Below, piece after piece: positions 28,173 to 37,162 of a stretch of 64,000 bases of DNA. Numbering within the stretch: the first letter of the stretch is position 1; each line of letters begins with the position of its first letter. A program made the translations under genes and the position numbers. The notes beneath the pieces were generated by a model that was given only the letters and a program-made list of their open reading frames with translations, was not told the DNA's origin and did no database searches. Origin of the DNA: Dermabacteraceae bacterium TAE3-ERU27 (GTDB lineage: Bacteria > Actinomycetota > Actinomycetes > Actinomycetales > Dermabacteraceae); NCBI GenBank assembly GCA_019218415.1, contig JAHUUL010000001.1, positions 620,001 through 684,000 on the forward strand. Reading direction: 5' to 3'.

Positions 28173-28603
28173 CGTTTCTAGTGTTTAGCGACATGATGGG
28201 AATAAGAATTTTAGGAAATAATTAGTTAGATTCCACTTTTGAAGGGGCCCGACTCGTTTCGGGCGTTCGGGTGTTATCTAACAGATTGTTAAGAGGTAGG
28301 GTGTCAGTTGGAGTATTAACTCCAGGTTTTAAAGATTTTTTAGGGCACGATAAAACGCCTGTATTTTATATGGCTTGCATGTACTCTATATGAAGGCCTT
28401 AGTCTTCGTGTCATTAAATATAGAGTCTGTTACTGGTGGCAAATTTTAAGCTGCAGTCAGCATTTGATTCTTTTGTAAAAGCGTCTTTGGTCATATAAAA
28501 TTCGCCGGTGTGATTCGACCGGCATTCATCTAGCATATTTCATGCACCCTTTGACCCGGGGGTCTTCTAATCTACTTACAAGTGGTACGGCGTTATACGC
28601 ACG

Positions 28604-28777
28604 GTGACGCATTTCCTCCTTGTGGTATTTCTGGCCGGGACTTCTCGTCGTCGCAAGGGCGCTGCAATTCAAATGATTGCCTCACCAAGAATCGATGCCT
28701 GTTTGCGGCAAAAAGGCATAAAGCTGGGCAACCGCTCTAACCTGCGTCAATCGCAGGGTGTGCGTGATGCCACCTAG
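28604..28777 (+). pseudogene. Possible remnant of a serine recombinase C terminus
   Basis: A 57-codon frame from GTG contains RQKGIKLGNRSNLRQSQG, which resembles the KARGVKLGNRTNLAEAQ-like segment of resolvase/invertase-type recombinases between catalytic and DNA-binding domains. No catalytic serine domain is found next to it. The resemblance is short, so this may be coincidence. Confidence 0.3.
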
Positions 28778-28799
28778 TCAATTTACTTCGGCAGAGGTC

Positions 28800-28829
28800 T
28801 TGACAGTGATCTGTGGCACATCATATGCT
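28800..28829 (+). promoter_or_regulatory. Predicted sigma70-type promoter of the AIPR gene
   Basis: A consensus -35 TTGACA (28800-28805), an 18-nt spacer and TATGCT (28824-28829) lie 81 bp ahead of the GTG start at 28910. Confidence 0.5.
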
Positions 28830-28909
28830 GCAGTCAAGTTCTGTATGCCCGTTCCTTTGTTTTCAGTCACTCATGTCTGAAGTCGACCTAAAGAGTAGGG
28901 GATATTTCC

Positions 28910-30658
28910 GTGTTAAACCAGAATTTGGGAGTAAACTACGCTTTGGCTGCGAACGCCCTAGAGGGATTTTCTAAGGGGTATCAAGGCCTTGGGGAGAGCG
29001 AGGCATTTGAGCTTTTCTCCGCTTACTGCAGACTTCGTGGGCATGAACTTGAGGATTCTATGGTTGAGTCTGGAAGAATTGGGGGAGGTGGCGATGGGGG
29101 GATAGACTGGATATATCTCGTTGTTAATGATCGGGTATTAAGCCTTGTTGAGCCGATTGAGGTGTCAACCTTACCTAGAGGGGTGAAGGTTGAATTACTA
29201 ATTGGCCAAGCCAAAGTGTCTAAAAAGTGGGATGCCACTGTGGGAACAAAATTTGTGAGTACCTTCAGAGATTTATTTGGCAGCCTTTCTGAAAGAAGTG
29301 AACCTCAGAGGGAATATAGTTCCGATTTGCTAAGGGCTTCGGATAACCTCTTTAAATTCTGGATTGACAGCGGCGAAAAAAGGCCTACTTTTACCATTAG
29401 TGTTGTGTATGCAACAATGGGCGGGTCTCCTCATAAAGATGTGCAGGACTCTATAAATATAGCTACTCAAACAATAGGCGATATTTTTTCTGCAGAAGCA
29501 AACGGTGAGCTGCTGGGTGCTAAAGAGCTATTTGAACTCTACTCAAACAGGCCAAGCTACGATTCGTCGTTGGCCTATGTGGAAGAGCTTCAGAAGGGCG
29601 ACGACAAGGTGGCTCTTATAAAACTTGTAGACTACTACAGGTTCTTATGTGACAAAGATGGCAAACTTAACCAACATTTCTTTGAGGGAAATGTGAGAGA
29701 TTACCAGGGCGAGGTTTCTGTAAATAGGGAGATAGCCACTTCTCTGAATTCCGGTTTGGCAGATTGTGATTTCTGGTGGCTGAACAACGGGATCACCATC
29801 CTGGTATCCGAATCGCCTATCAGTAGAAGTAAGAAATATACTCTCAGCGATGTCCAAATTGTGAATGGACTGCAGACATCGCATGCTATTTACAATTGGG
29901 GAACAAAGCTTGATCCGCACTTTGATGCTAATGACGATCGGACCGTCCTTGTCCGAATTATATCGCCTTCAAGTGAGGGTGTAAAGAATAATATCATTCG
30001 TGCCACCAATAGTCAGACTCCTGTCAATAAGGCTAGCCTAAGGGGTACGGATCAAATCCATCGGGATATTGAAAGCTACTTGAAGATAAGTGGCTTGAAC
30101 TATGATAGAAGGAAGGGGTATTACAAGAATCAAGGGGTCGATCCAAGGGATATCATTTCTATCACCTTGCTTAGTCAGGCTGTAATGGCGGCATTTCTCG
30201 AAAAGCCGGACACGGCAAGGGCTAGGCCATCTTCGTTTTTGGATGACGATGACCGTTACAGTAAGATCTTTGACCAAAATAGGTCTCTTAATGAGTTTCG
30301 TTGGGCTGCTTTGTGCCAGAAGAGCATAGATAGAGTTCTTTTGGGCTGCAAAGAGTACTCCGCCGCCGAGCGCAATAATCTAAAATTCTATGTAATTTTG
30401 GTCATAAGGATGTTGGGGGGGAGTAAGGAGATAGGGCATCCAAAATGGGATCCGGCTTTATGTCCGAATGACTGGATGCCGAGCGATGACGAAATCTTGC
30501 AGGCTGCCCGCTGGGTGGACTCTATTGCCCGGGGTATGTTGAAGGATCAGAAAGAAGATTTTGCAGTTGACAAGCTCTTCAAGGGTCCTTCTTTGACCCC
30601 GTGTCTTAAAAATTCTTGGAGCGAGTTTTTTAAGGAGTGTAAAAACTCGGAAGAATGA
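28910..30658 (+). CDS. AIPR-family abortive infection phage resistance protein
   Basis: The 582-residue protein carries the AIPR family core: VNREIATSLNSG near 275, FWWLNNGITILV, VQIVNGLQTSHAIY, NNIIRATNSQTPVNKASLRGTDQIHRDIE and RRKGYYKNQG. AIPR proteins were described in abortive-infection loci and are widespread in phage defence. The N-terminal 120 residues show GGGDGGIDWIYLVVN and VELLIGQAKVSK, a D...QxK arrangement like PD-(D/E)XK nucleases, so a nuclease role is inferred. GTG start with AGGGGA upstream. Codon use is A/T-rich and unlike flanking genes, which indicates transfer. It is divergent in origin from, but adjacent to, a McrBC system. Confidence 0.85.
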   Translation: MLNQNLGVNYALAANALEGFSKGYQGLGESEAFELFSAYCRLRGHELEDSMVESGRIGGGGDGGIDWIYLVVNDRVLSLVEPIEVSTLPRGVKVELLIGQAKVSKKWDATVGTKFVSTFRDLFGSLSERSEPQREYSSDLLRASDNLFKFWIDSGEKRPTFTISVVYATMGGSPHKDVQDSINIATQTIGDIFSAEANGELLGAKELFELYSNRPSYDSSLAYVEELQKGDDKVALIKLVDYYRFLCDKDGKLNQHFFEGNVRDYQGEVSVNREIATSLNSGLADCDFWWLNNGITILVSESPISRSKKYTLSDVQIVNGLQTSHAIYNWGTKLDPHFDANDDRTVLVRIISPSSEGVKNNIIRATNSQTPVNKASLRGTDQIHRDIESYLKISGLNYDRRKGYYKNQGVDPRDIISITLLSQAVMAAFLEKPDTARARPSSFLDDDDRYSKIFDQNRSLNEFRWAALCQKSIDRVLLGCKEYSAAERNNLKFYVILVIRMLGGSKEIGHPKWDPALCPNDWMPSDDEILQAARWVDSIARGMLKDQKEDFAVDKLFKGPSLTPCLKNSWSEFFKECKNSEE

Positions 30659-30851
30659 ATTTGCCTCAGTGACGGTTAAGGTATTGGCGGCTGATTTGCC
30701 AACTTAAGGTTGTCTAGGTTGGACAATGTATTGCGCAAGGAAGCCTATTTGTTTAATCCGCTAGGTCTGGCGAGGAGGCTGCCCTGGCTGATCTAGACTT
30801 TAGTTGCTTCGGCTATTCTTAACTGCTGTGGGGGAGGAGTTATTTCTTGCT

Positions 30852-32066
30852 TTAGATTGCTGCAAATAGATGGTTAATTAAAGTCGCAGCCTGCACCGAG
30901 AACCCATCCGGCCCCTGCCCCAAGTCCACCCCGTGCAGGTGCACCCTGACCCCGGCCCCGCTGACGTGCAGTACCTCAGGTAGCTCCGGTGGCAGCGGCT
31001 CCGCATACACCAAGTGCACATCTTGCAGCCCGTGGCAGAGCGCATACGTCACCATCTGATACATGTCCTCGCGGGACGGCCCGGAGCAGGCCCGCTTATA
31101 TTTCGTGTCCAGTACCGCCACCGGTGCGCCGCCCCGTGTGAGCACTATGTCCGGGCGGAGCCGATAGTCGGGCAGTTCCTCCACGTAAGGCAGGCTACGC
31201 TGCGTCTCCACGCGACACCCGGCAAGCAAAGTATCCGACTGCTCGCCTATTGCCCGGGCGAACGCAGCCTCAAAAACCTGCGGCGTGTTGATTAAAAACC
31301 CGCGCGTCTCGATTTGCCCGGCCCGCGCCTCCACTCCGCGCCCAGATAGCACCAGCTCGCAAAGCCTAAGCACACGGTGGTAACGGGAGTTCAGGCGTGT
31401 CGGCCGCCAAGCAGACAAATCCCCGGCACGCAGAGGACCGGCCTCAGCCAGCGTGCGATAAATCCTGCGCAAACCAACACCAATCGGTGCCGCCGATCCA
31501 GCGCGGGCCGTACGTAAAAGTTCCCCGGTGGCGGCCCGCAAAATTCGGTTTTCGGGGATATCCACCCCGTGCTCTTCATGGCTCACCTCCAACGGGTAAA
31601 GCCTGCCGTGATGCCTGCTCACCTGCTCAGCCATGCGGATGCGCCCGCGCAGAGCAGAAGTCTGTTCGTCGAGTGGCCAGTAGCCGCGTAGCAAACCGGG
31701 CTCTATTGCCTCCCGTGCCACGTCCAAGAACAGCGCGGCGAAACCCGATGTCAGGTCACTGTGCCCGGCCAGCGCATGCGGTGCCAATCGCATCCCGCAA
31801 GTGGCATACCCGACCAGCCAAAGCAGCGAAGAAACCGGCAGCTTCGGCTCAATAACCACATCCAGCCCGTGGCCGCTCACCGCTCCCGCCAGGTTACCCA
31901 CCCGTACATCGAACGTGCCCGGCTCTCGTCCAGGCTGCACTGTGTCTGCCACACCGATCCCGTTCCGACCCAGCCACCTGGCCTGGGCGGTCGTGAGGGG
32001 GAGCGATGCGTGCAGCCCAGCCTCGCGCAACAGCAGGGTCAATTTGTGCCTTCCGGCGTAGCCCAT
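30852..32066 (-). CDS. mcrC: McrC-family nuclease subunit of type IV restriction system
   Basis: Works with the McrB motor to cleave modified DNA. The 404-residue protein has the predicted PD-(D/E)XK site in YRLRPDIVLTRGG and AVLDTKYKR near 325-345, then EDMYQMVTYALCHG, typical of McrC. LDVVIEPKLPVSSLLWLVGYA marks the N-terminal domain. ATG 32066 overlaps mcrB by 28 nt; the frame is open further upstream, but only as an out-of-frame reading of mcrB. G+C is ordinary, unlike the AIPR gene next door. Confidence 0.88.
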   Translation of the reverse strand: MGYAGRHKLTLLLREAGLHASLPLTTAQARWLGRNGIGVADTVQPGREPGTFDVRVGNLAGAVSGHGLDVVIEPKLPVSSLLWLVGYATCGMRLAPHALAGHSDLTSGFAALFLDVAREAIEPGLLRGYWPLDEQTSALRGRIRMAEQVSRHHGRLYPLEVSHEEHGVDIPENRILRAATGELLRTARAGSAAPIGVGLRRIYRTLAEAGPLRAGDLSAWRPTRLNSRYHRVLRLCELVLSGRGVEARAGQIETRGFLINTPQVFEAAFARAIGEQSDTLLAGCRVETQRSLPYVEELPDYRLRPDIVLTRGGAPVAVLDTKYKRACSGPSREDMYQMVTYALCHGLQDVHLVYAEPLPPELPEVLHVSGAGVRVHLHGVDLGQGPDGFSVQAATLINHLFAAI

Positions 32067-33793
32067 CCCGTGGTCAGAGCAGCCAGGGACAGCTCCCGAT
32101 CGACCCATCCCTCGTCGCCGTAGAAAGATTCCCTGAGCTGAGGCAGCACCTCTGTTTCCCAGATCTCCGCCAGCAAAGCCATATCCAACTGCCCGCTCGC
32201 CGTCAGTTCCTCCGACATGAGATAGGAGGGGCCTACCTGGGACTCGGGGTTCCGCTCCCGCACGCGCCGGTTCAGCTCCCGCCACAGTGAATCCAGCTCG
32301 CCGCCCAGTCCAGCCCGGCGACAGTAGCGGCCCAGCAACCCTGCGGTCGGCTCGCTTGCCGGGTCCAAATCAAGGAAAGCGAAACGCCTGCGCATCGCGG
32401 CGTCCACCAGGGCAATCGATCTGTCGGCGCTGTTCATGGTGGCGATGATGAACAGGTTCTCCGGCAGGGTGAAGCGCTGCTGCGAATACATCAGCTGCAC
32501 GCCCTCGCTGCGGTATTCGAGCAAGAAATACAGCTCGCCGAAAATCTTTGCCAGGTTGCCGCGGTTGATCTCGTCGATCACCAGGAAGAAGTTCAGTTCG
32601 GGCTGCTCCTCGGCCTCTTCTGCCAGCAGGCGCAGCGGGCCGGGGCGCAGTTCCAGCCTGCCCTCCGGGGTCGGCCGGAACCCCTCGAAAAAGTCCTCGT
32701 AGGTGTAGGCGGGGTGGAACTGCACCAGCCGCACACGCTCGCTCGTCCCCGCCAGCCGGGCCGCGATCTTGCGCGCCAGATAGGTTTTACCGGTCCCGGG
32801 CGGGCCCTGGAAAACGATCTGCCTGCGCCGCTCCAGCAGCCCCCGCGCCCGCCCCAGCCATTCCTCGGGAACCAGCAGATTATTTGCATCCTGCGCGGTG
32901 AATACCGGTAGCGCTCCGCTGGGGATCTCTTCCGAACTAGCTACGGCCTCAACCGGAGTTACGAATGGTGTCGGCTCTACCTTCGCGGTAGAAGCGTCCC
33001 ATTCCTCGCGGTCGTCATAGAAGTCCCATGCGCCGCCGCGCTCGCGCCGCAGCGCGTCCCTGATGGCCGACGCCTGCCGTTGCGGGGAGGCCGCCGCAAG
33101 TTCCTGCGGCACCCTGTCGCCGAAGGCCGACAGTATCTTGTTTAGCTGGCCAGAAGAGCAAATAGGAACGTAATGCTCCGGTGCGAGCAGGTAGAGCAAT
33201 ACCTTTTCTATCTGCGGTTCCCGCTCAGACTCCGGCACAAGTCCGCGCATAGAAGCAGCCAGAGAATCGGTATCGGCAAGTATTTTTTGCTGTTCGTCTT
33301 CGGACAGGGCGAACCAAGCCAGCCCGAGGAAAACCAGGTGCTGCATCTGCCGCCAACGGGACGTGTTGTAGCCCTGACCGCCGTTCAGCACGCCGCCGTG
33401 TGAGAACACTTCCCGCAGGAAGACCGCGCCGTCGGGGGAAACATCCTCACCTGTCAGTCTCACCTGCGAACCGGCAAGGTCCAGGACCGCCTGTATTTTG
33501 GCGAGCTTCGTTTCCTCACGCACGTTGCCAAGCACCGAAAAATGCACCGCGTAAAGTTCCGCGAATAGCTGCACCGCTTCCCGCGAGGCCCCGGCAAGCT
33601 GCCTGCGCAGCTTTGTATCAAAGGTATCCGCCGAATCGTCAGGCTGCTGGCAATAGTGCTTTTCCAACTCGGCAAAAGTGTCGGCATTCCAGATGCGGCT
33701 GCCATCCAGAAGAGATCGCCCGCCCAGCAGCGCCGTGTCCCGTAGACGCCTGCCGAACTCATCCACCAGCCTGTAGTTGCCGTAGAGGGCCAC
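32039..33793 (-). CDS. mcrB: McrB-family AAA+ GTPase of type IV restriction system
   Basis: NTP-driven DNA translocase that recruits McrC. The 584-residue protein has a variable N-terminal part (1-290, presumably the DNA-recognition region) and an AAA+ domain with Walker A GPPGTGKTYLARKIA, Walker B FFLVIDEINRGNLAKIFGE and the McrB-type signature IATMNSADRSIALVDAAMRRRF. The N terminus does not look like the E. coli 5-methylcytosine-binding domain, so the modified base recognised is unknown. It overlaps mcrC, forming one unit. Confidence 0.9.
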   Translation of the reverse strand: MALYGNYRLVDEFGRRLRDTALLGGRSLLDGSRIWNADTFAELEKHYCQQPDDSADTFDTKLRRQLAGASREAVQLFAELYAVHFSVLGNVREETKLAKIQAVLDLAGSQVRLTGEDVSPDGAVFLREVFSHGGVLNGGQGYNTSRWRQMQHLVFLGLAWFALSEDEQQKILADTDSLAASMRGLVPESEREPQIEKVLLYLLAPEHYVPICSSGQLNKILSAFGDRVPQELAAASPQRQASAIRDALRRERGGAWDFYDDREEWDASTAKVEPTPFVTPVEAVASSEEIPSGALPVFTAQDANNLLVPEEWLGRARGLLERRRQIVFQGPPGTGKTYLARKIAARLAGTSERVRLVQFHPAYTYEDFFEGFRPTPEGRLELRPGPLRLLAEEAEEQPELNFFLVIDEINRGNLAKIFGELYFLLEYRSEGVQLMYSQQRFTLPENLFIIATMNSADRSIALVDAAMRRRFAFLDLDPASEPTAGLLGRYCRRAGLGGELDSLWRELNRRVRERNPESQVGPSYLMSEELTASGQLDMALLAEIWETEVLPQLRESFYGDEGWVDRELSLAALTTGWATPEGTN

Positions 33794-34089
33794 CCTGCCT
33801 CCTGAAATCGCGATACCGGATGTAATACCCGTAGAAAAGGGCCGCTGGATAGCTGATCCGAGCAGCTAGCGGTTCTTTTTGCTGCGGGTTTCCTACTTTT
33901 CCCATGCTAACAACGCCGTGTGTGATTGCCCCGGTTAAACGCCCGCGATAGCGTCCCGCGCGGGTTTCGCTGACATACTGAACGTTCCTCATCTGACGGC
34001 GCCTCGTCTCATCTATTACTTGGCGCATCCCGTCAGGTTCGCGCCACGGCGGCGCAGATTCCCCCTTTTTTTTCTATTCCCGGAGAACC

Positions 34090-35667
34090 GTGACTTTAGC
34101 TAGCCCTGCCCCCGAACGTACGCAAAGTAAAAGCGCGCAAAATAAAAACGGCAGTGAAGATTTCCCGCTCGTCCCCAGCCCCACCAGCGTCCGCGCCGCC
34201 CTGCGCGATCCTTCCCGCCTGCGCACCGAGGTCCTTGCGGGCCTGGTGGTGGCGCTAGCGCTTATCCCTGAGGCGATCTCATTCTCGATCATCGCCGGCG
34301 TCGATCCGCGTCTTGGCCTATTCGCATCGTTCACCATGGCCTGCACCATTGCCATCGTGGGCGGCCGTCCCGCCATGGTGTCGGCCGCGACCGGCGCGGT
34401 TGCCCTGGTGATCGCGCCCGTCGCCCGCGAATACGGCATGGACTATTTCCTGGCCACCGTGATCCTGGCGGGCCTGTTCCAGATGGTGCTGGCCGCCCTC
34501 GGCGTTGCGAAATTAATGCGCTTCATTCCCCGCATGGTGATGGTCGGCTTCGTAAATTCGCTGGCGATCCTGATTTTCCTGGCGCAGTTGCCGCACCTTA
34601 TCGGAGTGCCCTGGCTCGTTTACCCGATGGTGGCGCTTGGCCTTGCCATCATGTTCCTGCTGCCGAAGGTAACCAACGTGGTGCCCGCACCGCTGGTCGC
34701 GATCCTGGTGCTGACGGCCGCCGCCGTCGCGTGGGGCTGGTCGGTGCCGACGGTCGGCGATATGGGCGAACTACCCGGTTCCCTGCCCACCTTCCTGATT
34801 CCGAACGTGCCGTTCACCCTGGAAACCCTGCGCATCATCGCCCCCTACGCCGCCACCATGGCCCTGGTCGGCCTGCTGGAATCGCTGATGACGGCGAAGC
34901 TGGTGGACGACATTACCGACACCCACTCCAGCAAGACCCGCGAGGGCTGGGGCCAGGGCATCGCCAACACCATCACCGGTTTCTTTGGCGGCATGGGAGG
35001 CTGCGCGATGATCGGGCAGACCATGATCAACGTGAAGGCGTCCGGCGCCCGCACCCGTATCTCCACGTTCCTGGCGGGTATCTTCCTGCTGGCCCTGGTC
35101 GTGGTGGGTGGCGATCTGGTGGCTCGTATCCCGATGGCCGCCCTGGTAGCCGTGATGATCCTGGTTAGCTACGCCACGTTTGACTGGCATTCGATCGCCC
35201 CCGCCACGCTGAAGCGGATGCCGCTCAGCGAACTGGCAGTGATGGCCGTGACCGTCGGCGTGACCGTGCTCAGCCATAACCTGGCCTACGGCGTGGTGCT
35301 GGGCGTGCTGGCCGCGTTCGTCGTGTTCGCCCGCCGCGTCGCCCACTTCACCAGCGTGGAACGCATCGAGACGGCCGACACGAACGGCGACGGCACCGTG
35401 GACACCGCCACCTACCGGGTGAGCGGCGAACTCTTTTTTGCTTCCAGCAACGATCTGGTCTACCAGTTCGACTACACGGGCGATCCGGCCCGCGTAGTCA
35501 TTGACCTCTCCGACTCCCACATCTGGGACGCCTCCACCGTGGCCGCGCTCGATGGCATCCGCACCAAGTATGCGAGCAAGGGCAAGACGGTGGAGATCGT
35601 CGGCCTGAATGATGCCTCCGCCGCCCGCCACGGGCTGCTGTCGGGGCACCTGGGGGATGGGCACTAG
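34090..35667 (+). CDS. SulP-family inorganic anion transporter with STAS domain
   Basis: A 525-residue protein. Residues 35-400 hold about 12 membrane helices, including ALIPEAISFSIIAGVDPRLGLFASF and FFGGMGGCAMIGQTMINVKASG. A C-terminal STAS domain at about 420-515 (VSGELFFASSNDLV, VVIDLSDSHIWDASTVAALD) follows. SulP proteins import sulfate, bicarbonate or similar anions, usually with sodium or protons. The Gly-rich GGMGGCAMIGQ loop is seen in bicarbonate-type members, but this does not settle the substrate. GTG start behind CCGGAGAAC. It stands alone, followed by repeat copy B. Confidence 0.9.
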   Translation: MTLASPAPERTQSKSAQNKNGSEDFPLVPSPTSVRAALRDPSRLRTEVLAGLVVALALIPEAISFSIIAGVDPRLGLFASFTMACTIAIVGGRPAMVSAATGAVALVIAPVAREYGMDYFLATVILAGLFQMVLAALGVAKLMRFIPRMVMVGFVNSLAILIFLAQLPHLIGVPWLVYPMVALGLAIMFLLPKVTNVVPAPLVAILVLTAAAVAWGWSVPTVGDMGELPGSLPTFLIPNVPFTLETLRIIAPYAATMALVGLLESLMTAKLVDDITDTHSSKTREGWGQGIANTITGFFGGMGGCAMIGQTMINVKASGARTRISTFLAGIFLLALVVVGGDLVARIPMAALVAVMILVSYATFDWHSIAPATLKRMPLSELAVMAVTVGVTVLSHNLAYGVVLGVLAAFVVFARRVAHFTSVERIETADTNGDGTVDTATYRVSGELFFASSNDLVYQFDYTGDPARVVIDLSDSHIWDASTVAALDGIRTKYASKGKTVEIVGLNDASAARHGLLSGHLGDGH

Positions 35668-35726
35668 GCGAAAGGGACAACCTTTTCGCGTGGGGCGTAT
35701 CGGAGCGTTTTATTCCTACTCCGCTG

Positions 35727-35858
35727 ACGTTTGGGTGCAGTAACCGCTGGTAATTCCCGCCCTCTAACATTTGGGTGCACTAACGGCTGCGAAAACGCCT
35801 TTTAACCCACCGAAAGTGCACCCGAACGTAACGCCCCACTAAAAGTGCACCCAAACGT
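35727..35858 (+). repeat. Dispersed intergenic repeat, copy B
   Basis: This 132-bp copy has motif starts at 35727 (+), 35767 (+, ACATTTGGGTGCA), 35817 (-) and 35846 (-), spaced 40, 50 and 29 bp. It shares the central TTTAACCCACCGAAAG block with copy A and has the same orientation. It lies downstream of sulP and upstream of a GNAT gene. Confidence 0.9.
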
Positions 35859-35940
35859 AAAACCGGGCCTTCGCTCGGGTAACTAAGCCGGGGCGCTAAG
35901 CCAGGGCACTAAACCGGGCCCGGGCCGGTAGGCTCTACGC

Positions 35941-36411
35941 ATGGCCGAAACAGTGATCGCCTCCTGCAGCGAAGCGGCGCAGCTCCCAGACCTCCCCGAA
36001 CTGCTGGATCTTTACGATTCGGTGGGCTGGAGCGCCTACACGCAGGTTCCCGAAGCGCTTTTAGCCGGCGTGCGCGGGTCTCTGCACGTGGTCGCCGCCA
36101 GGGAGGTGGCCGACGTGAACGCGTGCGGCCCAGCGGGGAAGGAAAACCGGGGCCGACTTATCGGCCTGGCCAGAGTGGTGGGAGACGGCGCGACGATCTG
36201 CTACCTGCAAGACATCCTGGTGCACCCGGACTATCGCCGCGCGGGAATCGGTTCCCGGCTGATCGAGGCCGCGTTCGCCCCGTTCCCGCACGTGCGCCAG
36301 CACGTGCTCATTACCGACGAGGAGCCGGGGCAAAAAGCGTTCTACGAAGCCGCAGGGTTTAAGCAGCTGGGGGAGGGTACGCCCGGACGGGCGTTCGTGC
36401 GCTTCAATTAA
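35941..36411 (+). CDS. GNAT family N-acetyltransferase
   Basis: A 156-residue acetyltransferase. The acetyl-CoA-binding region is ICYLQDILVHPDYRRAGIGSRLIEAAF near 88-114, and AFYEAAGFKQLG closes the fold. LYDSVGWSAYT near 24-34 is common in small GNATs of unknown substrate. The acceptor is not predictable. It converges on another GNAT gene 55 bp away, but the two are not close paralogues. Confidence 0.85.
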   Translation: MAETVIASCSEAAQLPDLPELLDLYDSVGWSAYTQVPEALLAGVRGSLHVVAAREVADVNACGPAGKENRGRLIGLARVVGDGATICYLQDILVHPDYRRAGIGSRLIEAAFAPFPHVRQHVLITDEEPGQKAFYEAAGFKQLGEGTPGRAFVRFN

Positions 36412-36466
36412 GCGTTACTGTGTGCCAGCGCGGATGCGGGATTACCCCGGCTTTTCGCGACTGCAT

Positions 36467-36988
36467 CTAGTCGCTAGCCAGCCGCCCGTACGTGTAGACG
36501 TCCACGCGTTCCCCGTTAACCAGGAATTTCTCCCGCTCCACGCCCTCTTGCACGAAACCGGCCGCGCGGGCCACCCCGCCCGACGCCGGATTGTTGGCGC
36601 GGTGCCCCAGTTCCAATCGGTACAGTCCACCGGTGCTTAGTGCCCAGTCGGCCACGGCCCGCGCGGCGCGAGAGGTGAGGCCGCGCCCGCGATAGCGCCG
36701 ATCCAGCCAATAGAAGAACCAGGCGTTGCGGTTTTCTTCGTCAACGCTGAAAGCGACCATCCCCACCGCTTCGCCACTGTCGGCAGTTATGGCCCAGGCA
36801 TAGTTTTCCCCGTCGGTCATGCGCTCCACGTAGGCGCTCGCCTCCGCCGCGTCGCGCACCGTGCCCTGCCTGGACATCTCCGCCGCGTCTGTCGTGAATG
36901 CGGTAAGCACCGCCGCCGCGTCGTCGGCACGCAGGGGGCGAACGGGACCGTTCGCGGATGCCATTAGTTCTCGGTCGGGTAGCGCCAT
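36467..36988 (-). CDS. GNAT family N-acetyltransferase, RimJ/RimL-like
   Basis: A 173-residue protein in the RimJ/RimL-type GNAT group: VRPLRADDAAAVLTAF at the start, WFFYWLDRRYRGRGLTSRAARAVADWAL as the CoA loop, and RLELGHRANNPASGGVARAAGFVQEGVE. The start is uncertain between ATG 36988 and ATG 36964. The latter has GAGAA nearby and begins just before the domain. The target may be a ribosomal protein or a small molecule. Confidence 0.82.
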   Translation of the reverse strand: MALPDRELMASANGPVRPLRADDAAAVLTAFTTDAAEMSRQGTVRDAAEASAYVERMTDGENYAWAITADSGEAVGMVAFSVDEENRNAWFFYWLDRRYRGRGLTSRAARAVADWALSTGGLYRLELGHRANNPASGGVARAAGFVQEGVEREKFLVNGERVDVYTYGRLASD

Positions 36989-37052
36989 GAGGTAACCGTA
37001 GCAAAGCCGGAAAGTGTGCAATATGTGACACAAACGCATGCTCAATTACGCG

Positions 37053-37081
37053 TTGCTGAACTTTTTTAATCCGCTTAGGAT
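37053..37081 (+). promoter_or_regulatory. Predicted promoter of the iron-uptake operon
   Basis: TTGCTG (37053-37058), a 17-nt spacer and TAGGAT (37076-37081) lie about 80 bp upstream of the first binding-protein gene. The -10 element is covered by a DtxR-like box. Confidence 0.4.
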
Positions 37082-37093
37082 CGCCTTGGTTGG
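37075..37093. promoter_or_regulatory. Possible DtxR/IdeR iron box
   Basis: The first twelve bases from 37075 (TTAGGATCGCCT) match the DtxR/IdeR consensus (TTAGGTTAGCCT...) at ten positions; the right arm is weak. Overlap with the -10 element and the downstream siderophore-type importer make iron repression plausible. Confidence 0.35.
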
Positions 37094-37162
37094 GTGTTGG
37101 TAAGAAGGATTTACTTGAAGCGTGCCCCCAGCCTTTCCAGCTACTAGATTTGGGGAGTCTTT

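Larger units (their letters stand above)
28173..28909. other. AT-rich gene-poor region at the edge of a defence island
   Basis: This 737-bp stretch is visibly richer in A/T than its left flank and marks a sharp change in base composition right after ychF. It has no intact gene. It does hold a short frame resembling the end of a serine recombinase (28604-28777) and a good promoter at 28800. Composition and remnant together suggest acquired, decaying DNA. Confidence 0.6.

Noticed and set aside
28173-33793. Prophage or integrative element
   Set aside because: No integrase, structural, replication or att-like direct repeats were found; only a doubtful recombinase fragment.
36995-37030. GTGT-N10-ACAC near the divergent GNAT/importer promoters, similar to the palindrome at 137
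   Set aside because: Spacing and flanks differ from the 137-149 site, and 4-bp arms occur often by chance.
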